From: Ophiosphaerella korrae
Lineage: Eukaryota > Ascomycota > Dothideomycetes > Pleosporales > Phaeosphaeriaceae
Reading direction: 5' to 3'
NCBI GenBank assembly: GCA_028456385.1
Contig: JALNQF010000043.1
Coordinates: forward strand, 186,001-250,000
Length of the DNA: 64,000 nucleotides
Made by a program: the position numbers and the translations under genes. This document shows positions 45,789-57,248 of the stretch, piece after piece; position 1 is the first letter of the stretch, and each line of letters begins with the position of its first letter. Under the pieces are notes generated by a model that worked only from the letters and a program-made list of their open reading frames with translations, ran no database searches and was not told the DNA's origin.

Positions 45789-47049
45789 CTAATCCTTTGC
45801 GTTCACAGCCCTCAGCCCCATACCCTTCACAATTGGAACTTTTGTCTCTAGCTCACCCATGATCTCGTCCAAGACCATCTGCTTGACTTTCCATGCCACA
45901 TCACTCGTCATGTTGGGGGTCGCCAGATCTCTATACTCGTTCTCAGAGAACAATGACTGTATGTATCTGCCCTGGCGTAGTTACTTTCTGTCAGCTGCTG
46001 ACTGTCTGCGTGTTCAGAAAACTCATGAAACAATCGTGTACCTACATGTTCGCCTTCCGTTGTACAAGCCGCCGTGACGTAAAATCTCGCTCCGTAGTCT
46101 GTTGACTTCCCCAGTGCCTTAAGGTATATCGGTACCGACAGGCGCATAATTATAGAAGAGCTGGATATAGACCGTCCTAACTCTGAGCATACGAGACCAG
46201 GACAAACACTATTTACAATAACATCAACCCTGCTGGCGAAAACGATAAAATTAGTTTGCGCTTTCGGAGTACAGCATGAATACTTACGACCCATCCAATG
46301 CTCTAGCCCATTCACTTATGCGCTCCACGGCATAAGTCAACATCAGTTTGCTCTCAGCATAGTTTGGGTCAAGCTTTCCAGAAGTCCAATTTTGCTTGTC
46401 ACTGAAATGTCTTAGAACGCCTTCATGATTTCCGATGTCTATCCAGGGTGTGATATCGGGATCCAAATGATCCCTAGATGTAACGAACACTAGGTGTGGT
46501 CTTTTTGAGTTCACTCTGGGCTCCTCTTTCATCCATTGCAATAAGAGCAGACCTAGCAGAACAGTGCTCAAAGTGTTCACTTGAATTGTCTGCTCCCTGG
46601 AGTGAAATGTGAGCAAGGTTGAATAAGATACGCTTGGAAGGTGGGACATACCAGCCTTCAGGACTCGTCGCATAGTCAACATTGATCAATCCAGCGTTCA
46701 GAACAGCGACATCAAGTCCAGAGTTGCATATCTCGCTTTGCTTCAATCGGTCTATGAAAGCCAGACAGGAGGAATACCGATTCATATCTAGCGCCATGGC
46801 GTGGATTCTGCCCTGCCCAACAACACCAGCACCCTCCTCGATATGATTCTTAGTGGTCTGCCCCTTCGACTCGGTCCGCGATGTTATTATTACCTTTGCT
46901 CCGAGGCGCGCAAAGTGGATTGCCGAAGCCATTCCGATACCCGCCGTTGCCCCTGTGACAAGGATCGTTTGCCCTTCGAATGACGCTGGAGCAGGCAGGG
47001 GCTCTGGCCAAACCTTGTCTCTCAAACGGCGGGGCAAGAGAAAAACCAT
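45789..47049 (-). CDS. Short-chain dehydrogenase/reductase
   Basis: Four exons (47049-46652, 46596-46288, 46229-46046, 45971-45789) encode 357 aa. Introns of 55, 58 and 74 nt keep the frame. The classical SDR motifs are present: NAD(P) loop TGATAGIG (32-39), NAG motif in VLNAGL, catalytic S173 (FVTS), Y212 and K216 (YAESK). The last exon (GRYIQSLFSENEYRDLATP, to GLRAVNAKD) is missed if the frame is read straight through the third intron. The N-terminus has the LPPR-like FLLPRRLRDK basic patch, perhaps for membrane association. In the fumonisin pathway an SDR (Fum13) reduces the 3-ketone left by the oxoamine synthase. The same role is inferred here from its position between the PKS and ABC genes. 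Confidence 0.93.
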
Positions 47050-48535
47050 GATGTAATTGTGGGTTGGTGATGAATGTGAGCGCTGTTGAGACGCTGTACT
47101 GAAAGATGTTGTATTGCAATGCTGGTCTTGGCGTTGTCCATTTGATAACTGGAATATTATAGAGCCAAGCAGCCAGCCTTGCTCTTTTTTGTCTAGGCGG
47201 AAACCTTGGCAACCCGGACTTACGACGTCAGCCGTGTCTGACGCAATGATACAGTAATATAATAGCTTGTGTCAGATACCATCAGAGTTGGCAGACATTA
47301 TAGTGGGTACTAGGAACTTCAGATACTTCGTGACCTGGTGTTCAAGAGATGCATAACTGTCTCGGGTTCCGACTAGTTTCGAGTGCGAAACTGCACCAGT
47401 TACGTCATATCTATGAAGACATTTCAAATACCCATTCGTGAGAGAGGTGCATTGTTCATTTCTACAGTTTGGCCCATGAAATTTCTCGTCACTATATGCG
47501 AAAGTTTTCTTATCTATTCTACACAACCTGCCATGGAGCATTGGTGAAGATAGCTCAATCTAGCAGAAGTCTTTCATGTTAGCAAAATTGTCAAAAAGTG
47601 GCTTTTTAGCTAACAATTTAAGGATAGCGTACACATAACATTACCAATAGGGGAGTCGAGAATGTATCCACGTTGCAGTGCTATTTTTAGTTGATAATAA
47701 GCAGCTCCGCTAGTTGGGAGTACGCTAACAACCAGTGGGCTATGAGACTGAATGCTAAGGTTAGCCTCAAGCTATCTAGCTACTTTTTGTGTTGCACTTA
47801 TCAGGCAGAACTCTCATTCCAGACCTGTATCATTTCAATAGGTGGATGCTAGCGTCAATTGTTTTACTGAAAGGAAAGTACAAGGATGCCAGCACTAGAT
47901 TTGTATGAGGAGGCTTAGCCAATCAAAAGCCAAAGAAGGTCGGGGTTCACAAACCCGAATTACAAACAGGGTGTCATCAAACACCACTCACCGCTTATAG
48001 TACCACTTAGTTAGCATGCGAGCTACAAGAGGCCATTTGCTTGCTGTTTTTTTCACACATCAAGTCTCTTGAGACGAAAATCTTTTCGAAATTGGTAGTA
48101 TACTTAAGTAGGTTGTCCGAAGAAAGAACAGAGCAAATGCGCACGATGAAGACCTGCCTAAGTAGGTTGAAAACCACACTGCTATCGGTAGGTCCCGATC
48201 TATTTGATTCTACTCAAACCAAACCCAAATTGTGCTAAATAATGTGAATATTTAGCCCAAACATGGGTCGATCGCAAGCCTAACCAGAGCTGGCACATAC
48301 AGGCTGACGCAACGAGACTCTCAATGCCTAAACTTATTACGGTTGATACGGTATGGCTGCCAACTGATTGCTGGCTGACCGGACATACCAACTCGGATCC
48401 CGAACCCTTAGACACGGATCACACGTTACCGTGGACCAGGTTGTATTGTTATGCCTCTACATATCACCATCAGTCTATCTAATGGCTCATGCAGTGTTTT
48501 TCGTGATCCCTGTTTCCTCGTGGTAGCCAGGCACA
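47050..48535. other. Divergent promoter region of SDR and ABC transporter genes
   Basis: About 1.5 kb without a convincing gene. The longest open stretches are under 90 codons and unsupported. It is long enough to contain separate promoters for both genes. Confidence 0.5.
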
Positions 48536-51500
48536 ATGCCCTTCACAACTGGTGAAAACAGCTTTTTGCATTTGGATTCTGAAAAATTTGATTTCAACAT
48601 TCAGTTCGAGCAATTATTCTTCTCTATCATACCTTCCGCTTTGTTCGTCCTGTTATCCTTATGGCGTACTCTTGTACAGACACGAAAGCCCACCGTGGTC
48701 AACGCCCCAGTTTTTCAGAGAGTAAAAGCAGTACGTAAATGCTTGAAAAGTTAGAAACTGATACCTGACTATTCAAAAACAATAGGTCGCTATAACAGTC
48801 TATGTCGCCCTCGAGTTGACACTTCTCATAATGGCCACAATTGGGTCTATTCGTGTCACGACCATGTTCATTGCAGCATCGGCCCTCAAGCTTCTCGCAG
48901 CTGTTCTTATGATAGTCCTCAGCCTTGTTGATCACAGCAAAAGCGTTCGGCCCTCTATGTTGCTGAGCATTTACCTGTTTTTTACACTTCTTTTAGACGC
49001 TACGCAAGCAAGAACATTATTCTTGTCGTCAAAGGCGAAACCTGAGCACATTTACAGCAACTTCTTTGTCACTACCGTAGCTGTAAAGGCTATGCTACTG
49101 CTACTGGAATCCAAGCAGAAAGCCTCTTGGATGAACTGGGATCACAAGGAGCATAGCCCTGAGGAAACCAGCGGGATTTTCTCCCTGGGCATTTATGCCT
49201 GGCTCACCAGACTATTCCGGTTAGGATACAGCAAGATTCTGACAGTTGATGACCTCTATCCACTCGATAGCGAAATGACGTCTAACAAACTCCACGATGC
49301 CTTCTCTGAGTACATTGACTACTCTAAACTAAGAAAGCATAAATTTGGACTAGTTAAAGTTCTAACCCGCACACTTCTAGTCCCACTGTTATTACCCATT
49401 CTTCCACGTTTAGCCTTGGTTGCTTTTACGTTGAGCCAGGCTCTCATGATTGAGAAGCTTTTGGAGTTCCTTGCTGAACCTGAACTTGACGATAACAAAG
49501 GATATGGCTTCATCGGTGCAGCCTTTTTCATTTATTCAGGCATTGCCGTCTCTACGGGAATATACTGGTGAGTGAACCCTTTAGGAGGTAGATCATGTTG
49601 AGGGCTTCTTTGATCTTAAGCTCATGAAGCACAACGACAACCACAATATGCTTCACGTTACTTTCATCATAGCATGAGAAAGGCTGTGTGCAGTCCTGGC
49701 AAAACATTACTCTAATTTTGAGCACGAATGAGATTATTACTAACATCTTATGACAGGTACTATCAAAATCGATTTCGAACTATGGTTAGATCTATCTTGG
49801 TCACCGAAATATTCCTCAAAGCAACAAAAGACCCTATAGGTCTCGGGGATGATGCTGCACTGACTCTGATGAGTACCGACATAGAACGCATTAGGGTTGG
49901 GACTAGAGCATTGCATGAGACATGGGCAAGTGCACTACAAGCTGGGGTGGCCGCATGGCTGCTGTATAAGCAACTTGGCGTCGTCTTTGTCGCAGCTCTT
50001 GCTCTAGTCATCTTCTGCTTCACAGGGTTAGGGATCCTCATCAACTTCACTGGAGACTCGCAGAGAGCTTGGATGACTGGAGTTCAAAAGAGAGTTGGCC
50101 TGACAGCTACAGTCATTGCCAGTATGAAGAGCTTGAAGATATCGGGGCTCACTGCGCCCATCAGTAGCTTCGTCCAGAATCTGCGTGTCGAAGAACTTGC
50201 AGCTGGTGCCCGATTTCGAAAGATCTTCATCTGTGCAGCACTCTTTTCTTTTGTTCCTCTACTACTTAGCCCGCCGTTGACATTTGCGTTTGGTCCGCAG
50301 CCACTGACTTCCGCAGCCATGTTCACGTCTCTGGCATTGCTTACGCTCTTAACCTATCCGCTGCAGCAAACTTTTCAAGCTGTTCCTCAAATGGTTTCCG
50401 CATTGGCCTGCATAGGTCGCATTCAGGCATATCTAGAATGTGAAAACCACAATGATTTTCGCCGATTCTCCGCAGATCTGAGGCTCAATACAGAAAAGTT
50501 TCCTGAAAAGGATTATCACCCCTGGTATCAGTCGTCCCTAGTCATCGAAAACGGCAGATTTGGTTGGGAGAAGGATCAATTTGTCTTGCGCGATGTCAAT
50601 GCTCGTTTCATTAAGTCATCGCTCACTATTGTCATTGGGCCTATCGGTTCCGGGAAATCTACGCTTTGCAAGGCCATCCTCGGCGAAATACCTTATAGTG
50701 GTGGCAATGTTATCTCCAGCACCCGGAATGCCCACATTGGTTTCTGTGAGCAGGCGGCATTTTTGTCGAATGCATCTCTCAGGGAAAACATCGTAGGATT
50801 CTCTGACTTCAATCCCGAACGTTATGCCGAGGTCATCGACGTGACAGCTTTATCGGTGGACATAGCCGCGCTGCCACTTGGAGATTCAACAAATATTGGA
50901 TCTGATGGCATTTCTTTATCGGGTGGGCAAAAACAACGAGTTGCACTTGCTCGAGCGCTTTACCTCCAGTCCGATATGCTAGTACTAGACGATATATTTA
51001 GTGGTCTAGATGCTAATACTGAGGAACATATCTTCCAAAAGGTTTTCGGGCCAGGCGGACTTCTCCGACGAAGGCGAGCTACGGTCATACTCTGCACACA
51101 CAGTGTGAGGCACCTTCCTGCGGCAGATCACGTACTAGTACTCGAAAACGGTACAATTACTGAGCAAGGCGGTTTTGGTGAGCTCATGGCCAATCCCGGT
51201 TATGTACGGCGTCTAGGACTGAAAGATTTGTCTGAAAGCGATACTATCGCCGAGGACGCGACGCTGAAGTCAAGCGATCAAGAGCTAGATCGACAACTTT
51301 TTCGGGTTGCAACACTAGAAACGCTAGCTGATGCGCCAGATACGAGTGAGTCACGCCGCATGGGTGATAGAGCAGTATACAAGATTTACATAAAGAGTAT
51401 GGGGTATCATTTTGCAGCTTTGAGTTTGTTCTTCGCGGCTCTCTTTGGCTTCTTCGCAAATTTTCCAGTAGTTTGGCTCAGCTACTGGACCAAAGACGTG

Positions 51501-53356
51501 AATTCAACAGACCCAAAGCATTCTTACAAATACTACGTTGGTATATATGCTCTACTCCAGGTAATGGCCGCGATATCGCTCTTGCTCCTAGCCCTCACGC
51601 TTTGGATCATTGGTGTGAAGAAGGCTGGTGCAAACCTTCATCAAGAGGCCCTTAATACCGTCATTCAAGCGCCACTACGTTTCTTCACCCAGACTGATAC
51701 AGGTGTCGTCACAAATCTGTTCTCTCAGGATCTCAATCTCATTGATACGGAGCTACCGGAAGCTACTCTGGATACCATGTTTACTGTAAGAGCTTCTCTT
51801 CTAGTATGTTAATATGCTAACAATAATAGTTCTTTCAAGTACTTGGACAAATTGCTGTCATGCTTACATCATCTGCGTACTTGGGTATAGCTTACCCAGT
51901 CCTTGGTGTTGTATTGTTCATCATTGCGAAAGTATACCTCCGAACCTCTAGACAGTTACGATTGCTAGATCTTGAGACTAAAAGCCCTTTATAGTAAGAT
52001 CCTCCTTCTCTGGTTATTTTACACTGAACTAAATCGAAGGTTATAGCACGCATTTTCTCGACACTGTCAAAGGCATTGCCACTTTGAGAGCTTTTGGTGA
52101 GTACTCTAGGCAAAAATAAGCTTGAGGTATATACTAACCGATTTCAAGGATTCATGCGCGAAGATATTCAAAAGAATGCGCGACTTATCGATACCAGTCA
52201 ACGACCGGCTTACCTCCTCCTCATGATCCAAGATTGGCTAAGCTTCGTTCTTGGCATAGTGGTAATGGTTACCGCAGTAACATTGGTAACACTTTCCGTA
52301 CGGTTGCACTCACAGACTGCTTTTGCTGGAGCTTCTCTATACAGTCTCATCACCCTCGGTGAAGCTCTGGCAGGAATCGTCCTATATTACACCAGGCTAG
52401 AGACTTCACTTGGAGCGATTTCGCGACTCAAGACATTCAATGAGAGCGTGGAACCAGAAGATAGAGACAATGAGGACATTGTTCCTCCTGAGAAATGGCC
52501 TCGGTATGGTGATATAGAGCTAGATGGAGTATCAGCAAGCTATGGGTGAGATTGACAGCCATCTCATCAAAGATATATCTCTAACACCTCATACAGTGCC
52601 GAGGACGACTCCGATATTTCTACCGCTAGATTAGCGCTGCGCAACGTGAAAATCAAGATAAAATCTGGAGAGAAGGTGGCCGTCTGTGGGCGTACAGGTA
52701 GCGGAAAGTCTAGTTTCATCCTTCTATTGCTAAAACTTCTCGATCCTCGTCCGGAAACAGCAACAAATATCTTCATCGATGGGACGCCACTTCATCGAAT
52801 CACCCGACTCTCACTACGCCAGCGCATCATTGCAGTGCCCCAAGAAGCTGTTTTCTTGCCTGAAGGTTCCACCTTCCAGATGAATCTTGACCCGGATAGC
52901 GTATCCACAGGTCATGAGTGCCAACTGGTCTTAACAGCTGTTGGGCTGTGGGACTTTGTCCAGCAACGCGGAGGCCTAAACGCTGGAATGAGCGCAATCA
53001 CTCTCAGTAATGGCCAAAGGCAACTTATGTCAATTGGGCGTGCTCTGCTCCGTCATCGCATCAGGGCACGAATACCGGAGGGCTCTATGGACGGTGGTAT
53101 TCTACTCCTGGACGAAGTAACTTCTAGTGTAGACAACGACACTGAACGCGTGATCCAGGAGATAATTAGAAACGAATTCAGTACATATACAGTAATATCG
53201 GTGAGTCACCGGTTAGATATGATCATGGATTTTGATAGGGTTGTTGTCATGGACAAAGGAGAGGTTGTGGAGGTAGGGAAACCAGATGTTCTAGCTAGAG
53301 CAGCAGGAACGAAATTTGGTGAGTTGGTCAACGCTGGATCTAGAGAAAATACGTGA
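48536..53356 (+). CDS. ABCC-type (MRP-like) ABC transporter
   Basis: Seven exons (48536-48730, 48786-49567, 49757-51785, 51830-51993, 52047-52096, 52149-52545, 52597-53356) encode 1458 aa. All six introns keep the frame; the longest (189 nt) has a CTAAC branch point. The architecture is TMD0-TMD1-NBD1-TMD2-NBD2. NBD1 has Walker A GPIGSGKS (620-627), signature LSGGQ (713-717) and Walker B MLVLDDIFSGLD. NBD2 has Walker A GRTGSGKS (1237-1244), signature LSNGQRQL and Walker B ILLLDEVTSSVD. The N-terminal TMD0 segment and ABCC-style linker are visible. The NBD2 signature LSNGQ deviates slightly from LSGGQ, which is common in fungal ABCC proteins. In this cluster it probably exports the product or protects the producer, as proposed for Fum19 in the fumonisin cluster. 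Confidence 0.95.
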
Positions 53357-54020
53357 TCAGGTGCATGTTCGGACTGATTTCTTGAGCATGACGATCTCAA
53401 GTTGAAACGGTTGTTTGGAGTTGATGGTGTCTACTTTGGAATAACATAGGTCTCAGTAAATTAAATCAAGTTATGAATAAAAAGTATGAATCATAGCTTG
53501 TCTGATAATTTGATACGATCATTGCGACGGTTACTAGGACTCTCATATTATTGATTACGATATCTAAATGAGCCCACGATGAACTACGATAACCCAACCA
53601 TATAGAAGCCCTGCTTCTGGTTAACACCGCGCGTCATAGATGAACTGATAAAGGTCGAAAATAGAGCGAATCTATTAAGATGACTCATTTTAGCTACTTC
53701 GATAGGAACTTTTTACTTAGCTAATCATTGCCACTTACCGTCAATCGTTAATATTCACCATATGTGACGCCTGATTACTGATGATAAACTATCACCCATC
53801 GGGCTTCTTTACTTACAAATTAAATCTATTTATCCTTTCTTGCTGGGAGATCTACGCTGTAAGTTGAAGATGTGAATCCCAGCACGGTCACCACACGTTT
53901 AGTCGGTTACGTGATTCGTGTTCACCCTTAACTAGTAATCTTCCATTTTCACGGAACTTCTACATACATTCAAATTCATTTAACACAATCCGCGGCTATA
54001 TTACCAAAAAGAAAAAAAAA
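53357..54020. other. Convergent 3' region of ABC and NRPS-like genes
   Basis: About 660 AT-rich bases between two stop codons, with no coding frame. Confidence 0.6.
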
Positions 54021-57000
54021 TTACAATAAAGCACCACGTGCTTGTAACATCGCCACAGGATACCTCAATAGATCGGCCACCAAAGTGTCGCTCCTGGCAT
54101 TGACAAGAGCATCAAGCATCTGCCCTGGGATTCCCGCTACTTCCTTTGCCCATTCTTCATCAATCCGTCCTACCTGAAAATCGAATATAGATTCCACGCC
54201 ATCCTTGTTATTTGGAGCAAGAGTCCAGCCCATCAAATCGTTATGTTTCTGCTTCTCGATATGCTCCCAGCTTGGAGTAGGATGGCTCGGTATATCAAGG
54301 AGACAAACAATACTTGTCAAATTCGTGCGCTTGTCTTCTGTAAGATTTGGTGGTAGTTGACGTCCCAAACCGTCGAATTCGAGAACATTGAGAGTGGTGG
54401 CGTGGACTTGTGCTAGCCAGTCATGGACTGTAATATGTGTTGGAACTGCAACACTGAAGGGTGCGCTGTCTACAAGACCGCCAATGAGCATTGGCGCATC
54501 CGGCCATGGAACAGTGCGGCCAGAAAGACTTAAACAGAATCCCACTTGCTCCCACTTGGATATGCTGCTCAAGAACAGCGCCCATGCAGCGTACATCATT
54601 GTGCTATTCGTAAGGTGGAGGTCGCGTGCTGCATCATCGAGCGCAGATTTGCGAATAGATACAGGAGAATCTATGAGGCCCACGTCATGGGCTCGTGGCA
54701 TCCGCGGGCTTGGAGGCTGGAGTATCGCTGTCGTGGGCAGTGGCTCCACCATTTTTTCGAACATGGTGATCGCTCTGTCAAAGTTCTCCTTCTTGTGTTT
54801 TTGCATGAATCGTGCGAAGTCTTCGATTCGGGGGCCTTGCTGTATTTCCTCTCCTGCTAGCGCGCGTTCCACATCTTGGGAGAGGAGGACTTGCGAAATA
54901 ACGTCTAATAGAACGTGGTGAACGCGTGTGATTATTGCCAATGCTTTACGGTCTGGGACTGAAACACAAGTGATGTGGAAGAATGGTACCTCGATCTCAG
55001 CTGCTCCAATTGTGTTGATATCTTCCCAGGCCTGCTCTTCAGCAGCAACGCATGCTTGATCAAAGTCTTGCTCTGAGACACTTAAACTGTGCCAATTCAG
55101 GTTTAGCCGACCAAGATCAGATATCGTGAAGGTTTTCAGGTCGAAACGTGTTTGGAATATGCTATGCGCTGATGTAGCTTTGATGAATGCATGATGAAGC
55201 TCGCTAGGCGTTGGCATAGTGTCGCAATCTCCAATATACTTGGATATGTTGATCAATGCGCAAGGGAGAGGCGTTTTCATGGACCGAGTGAGATATAAGC
55301 CTTGCACACCAGTTACTGGGACTTCTTTGGAGTCTCCATCTGTCTTAGTCCCAATATTTCCTGAGTGTTTCAAGACTGCTTCCAGTTGTCCTATTGTGTC
55401 TGCTCGGAGAATCTGTACTGGAGATATTACGTATCCGTGATTCTTCAGCAGACTAGTAAGCCTGATAGCCGCAAAGGAGGTTCCTCCTAGCCTAATGAAG
55501 GATGAATCCTCGTCCAAGTCGCTAATTTTGATGTGAAGGCACTTCGAAAAGGCCATCCGTATCACATCGAACGGCGCAGTATATTCATCTTGTGTGAGGT
55601 CTTTGCTACCATCACGAGCTAGCTCTTCCTCTCGTTGTTCTCTAAGAGCATTCCTATCCACTTTGCCGTTGATGGAGAGAGGAAACTTGTCAACCGCTAA
55701 AAGATCATCGGGGATAATGAAAGGATCAAAACGGCCCTTTAGATGCGCCCGTAGCTGCTCGATGTCAACAGTTGCTGGATGCACGTACCCAACGAGCCTG
55801 TCATGACATTTTAAAGCAACAGCTAATTGTACTTCAGGAAACGTCAGCAATGCGGGCTCAACCTCAGTCTCCAGGTTAATGAGAAATCCGCGGTTCTTGA
55901 TCATGGAATCGGCTCTGCCAGCCCAAGTGAGCTCTCCTTTCTCTGTTCTGCGCGCAAGATCGCCGGTCCTGTAAAATCGCTGTCCATGCCATTGTATGAA
56001 CTTCCGTGCCGTTAGCTCGGAATTGTTGATATATCCGGCAGCTAGGCCAGGACCGGTGATCAAGACTTCACCGTGGTCACACTCTTGCAAGGCATCGTCA
56101 ACCAGAACAACTCTGACACCCGGGTTTAGCTTTCCAAATGTGATTTGCTCCACATCTGGGTCAATTTCGCCAAGGCTGATGATGCAAGTTGTTTCCGATG
56201 GACCATACGTGTTGAAAACTTTCCGGTTTGGTGTAACCCATCGGCGAACAACTTCCAGACTCGGATCCTCAGCGCCCAAGAGAATATAACGAACTCGCTC
56301 ATATGGGCCAGAGGAATCTAGTACTGCCAACATTGAAGGCGTAAGCATCAACACGTCACATTCGGCCGCAACATAAGGGAAGCTTGACGGTAATGCCATG
56401 CACAATGTGTGGCCCTTTGTCAGCGTTCCCCAAATGACAGAAGCACAACCATCAAAGCCAACAGAAAAGGCCAGTAAACAACGGAATCCCTCTCCGTCGG
56501 AGCTAGGCCGATCACCATCGCCTATTATATCCACGTGCGAATATGCATGAACGGCTTTGTGATATACCATCACGCCTTTCGGCTTGCCAGTTGTTCCAGA
56601 GGTGAAGAGACACCAAGCTAGATCATCTTGCTGCATCGCATCGCGAATGCCTCGCAAACGAGCTTCTAAATTGTCTGAGTTCTTGACCTGCGAATGCATC
56701 CACTCATTCTGAAAGTTGACCGTAATCGCAGGTAGTTTAAGACCAGGGCATGGACAGGTGACTAGGGCCACAAATGAGGAAACACTGTCCAACGCAGCCT
56801 CCACTCTGGATCCACTCCAAGCTGCGACATCCATAGGACAATAACATGCGCCGACTCGCAGAATTCCTATGATTGCCGGTAACATTTCGAGTGACATTTG
56901 TGTCAAGAGAGGTACTTTGGTCCTAGGTTTGACGCCAGCCAGGAGGAGCGCATGGCTGACATGCAACGAAGCATTTCGTAAACTGGAATAGGTAAAACTG

Positions 57001-57248
57001 TGTCCTTCAAACTCGGCAGCAATTCTGTCTGGTGTTTTGGCGGCTTGTTCATCGAACCGATCTACTACAGTTGCCTCGAGATCTCCATGGAGTAGAGTAT
57101 TAGTTCCTGCTTGGAACTTTGAAGGTTGGGGGGATATTGGCGTGTGGCGGGGTTCTATAGGATCCGTCCTAGAATCGTATATGGTTGAATTTGAAGTCAA
57201 CTGTCGTAACATAGATTGGGTAAGGTAAGGCCTTAGAAGGGTCTCCAT
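54021..57248 (-). CDS. NRPS-like A-T-C single-module enzyme
   Basis: One uninterrupted exon encodes 1075 aa from the ATG at 57248; the frame extends 11 codons upstream only from TTG. The adenylation domain (about 60-540) has A3 TSGTTGKPKG (216-225), A4 with D266 (GFDGC), A5 NTYGPSETT, A7 YRTGDL, A8 GRADSMIKNRG and A10 SINGKVDR with K529. The carrier domain has S591 in LGGTS. The C-terminal condensation-like domain (about 640-1075) has HHVLLDV: the two His and the Asp (777, 778, 782) are kept but the usual final Gly is Val. There is no thioesterase or reductase. An Asp at the A4 position is typical of alpha-amino-acid activation. In fumonisin synthesis separate proteins (Fum10, Fum14) activate and transfer an acyl group; this protein may combine such functions. 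Substrate and acceptor are unknown. Confidence 0.94.
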   Translation of the reverse strand: METLLRPYLTQSMLRQLTSNSTIYDSRTDPIEPRHTPISPQPSKFQAGTNTLLHGDLEATVVDRFDEQAAKTPDRIAAEFEGHSFTYSSLRNASLHVSHALLLAGVKPRTKVPLLTQMSLEMLPAIIGILRVGACYCPMDVAAWSGSRVEAALDSVSSFVALVTCPCPGLKLPAITVNFQNEWMHSQVKNSDNLEARLRGIRDAMQQDDLAWCLFTSGTTGKPKGVMVYHKAVHAYSHVDIIGDGDRPSSDGEGFRCLLAFSVGFDGCASVIWGTLTKGHTLCMALPSSFPYVAAECDVLMLTPSMLAVLDSSGPYERVRYILLGAEDPSLEVVRRWVTPNRKVFNTYGPSETTCIISLGEIDPDVEQITFGKLNPGVRVVLVDDALQECDHGEVLITGPGLAAGYINNSELTARKFIQWHGQRFYRTGDLARRTEKGELTWAGRADSMIKNRGFLINLETEVEPALLTFPEVQLAVALKCHDRLVGYVHPATVDIEQLRAHLKGRFDPFIIPDDLLAVDKFPLSINGKVDRNALREQREEELARDGSKDLTQDEYTAPFDVIRMAFSKCLHIKISDLDEDSSFIRLGGTSFAAIRLTSLLKNHGYVISPVQILRADTIGQLEAVLKHSGNIGTKTDGDSKEVPVTGVQGLYLTRSMKTPLPCALINISKYIGDCDTMPTPSELHHAFIKATSAHSIFQTRFDLKTFTISDLGRLNLNWHSLSVSEQDFDQACVAAEEQAWEDINTIGAAEIEVPFFHITCVSVPDRKALAIITRVHHVLLDVISQVLLSQDVERALAGEEIQQGPRIEDFARFMQKHKKENFDRAITMFEKMVEPLPTTAILQPPSPRMPRAHDVGLIDSPVSIRKSALDDAARDLHLTNSTMMYAAWALFLSSISKWEQVGFCLSLSGRTVPWPDAPMLIGGLVDSAPFSVAVPTHITVHDWLAQVHATTLNVLEFDGLGRQLPPNLTEDKRTNLTSIVCLLDIPSHPTPSWEHIEKQKHNDLMGWTLAPNNKDGVESIFDFQVGRIDEEWAKEVAGIPGQMLDALVNARSDTLVADLLRYPVAMLQARGALL

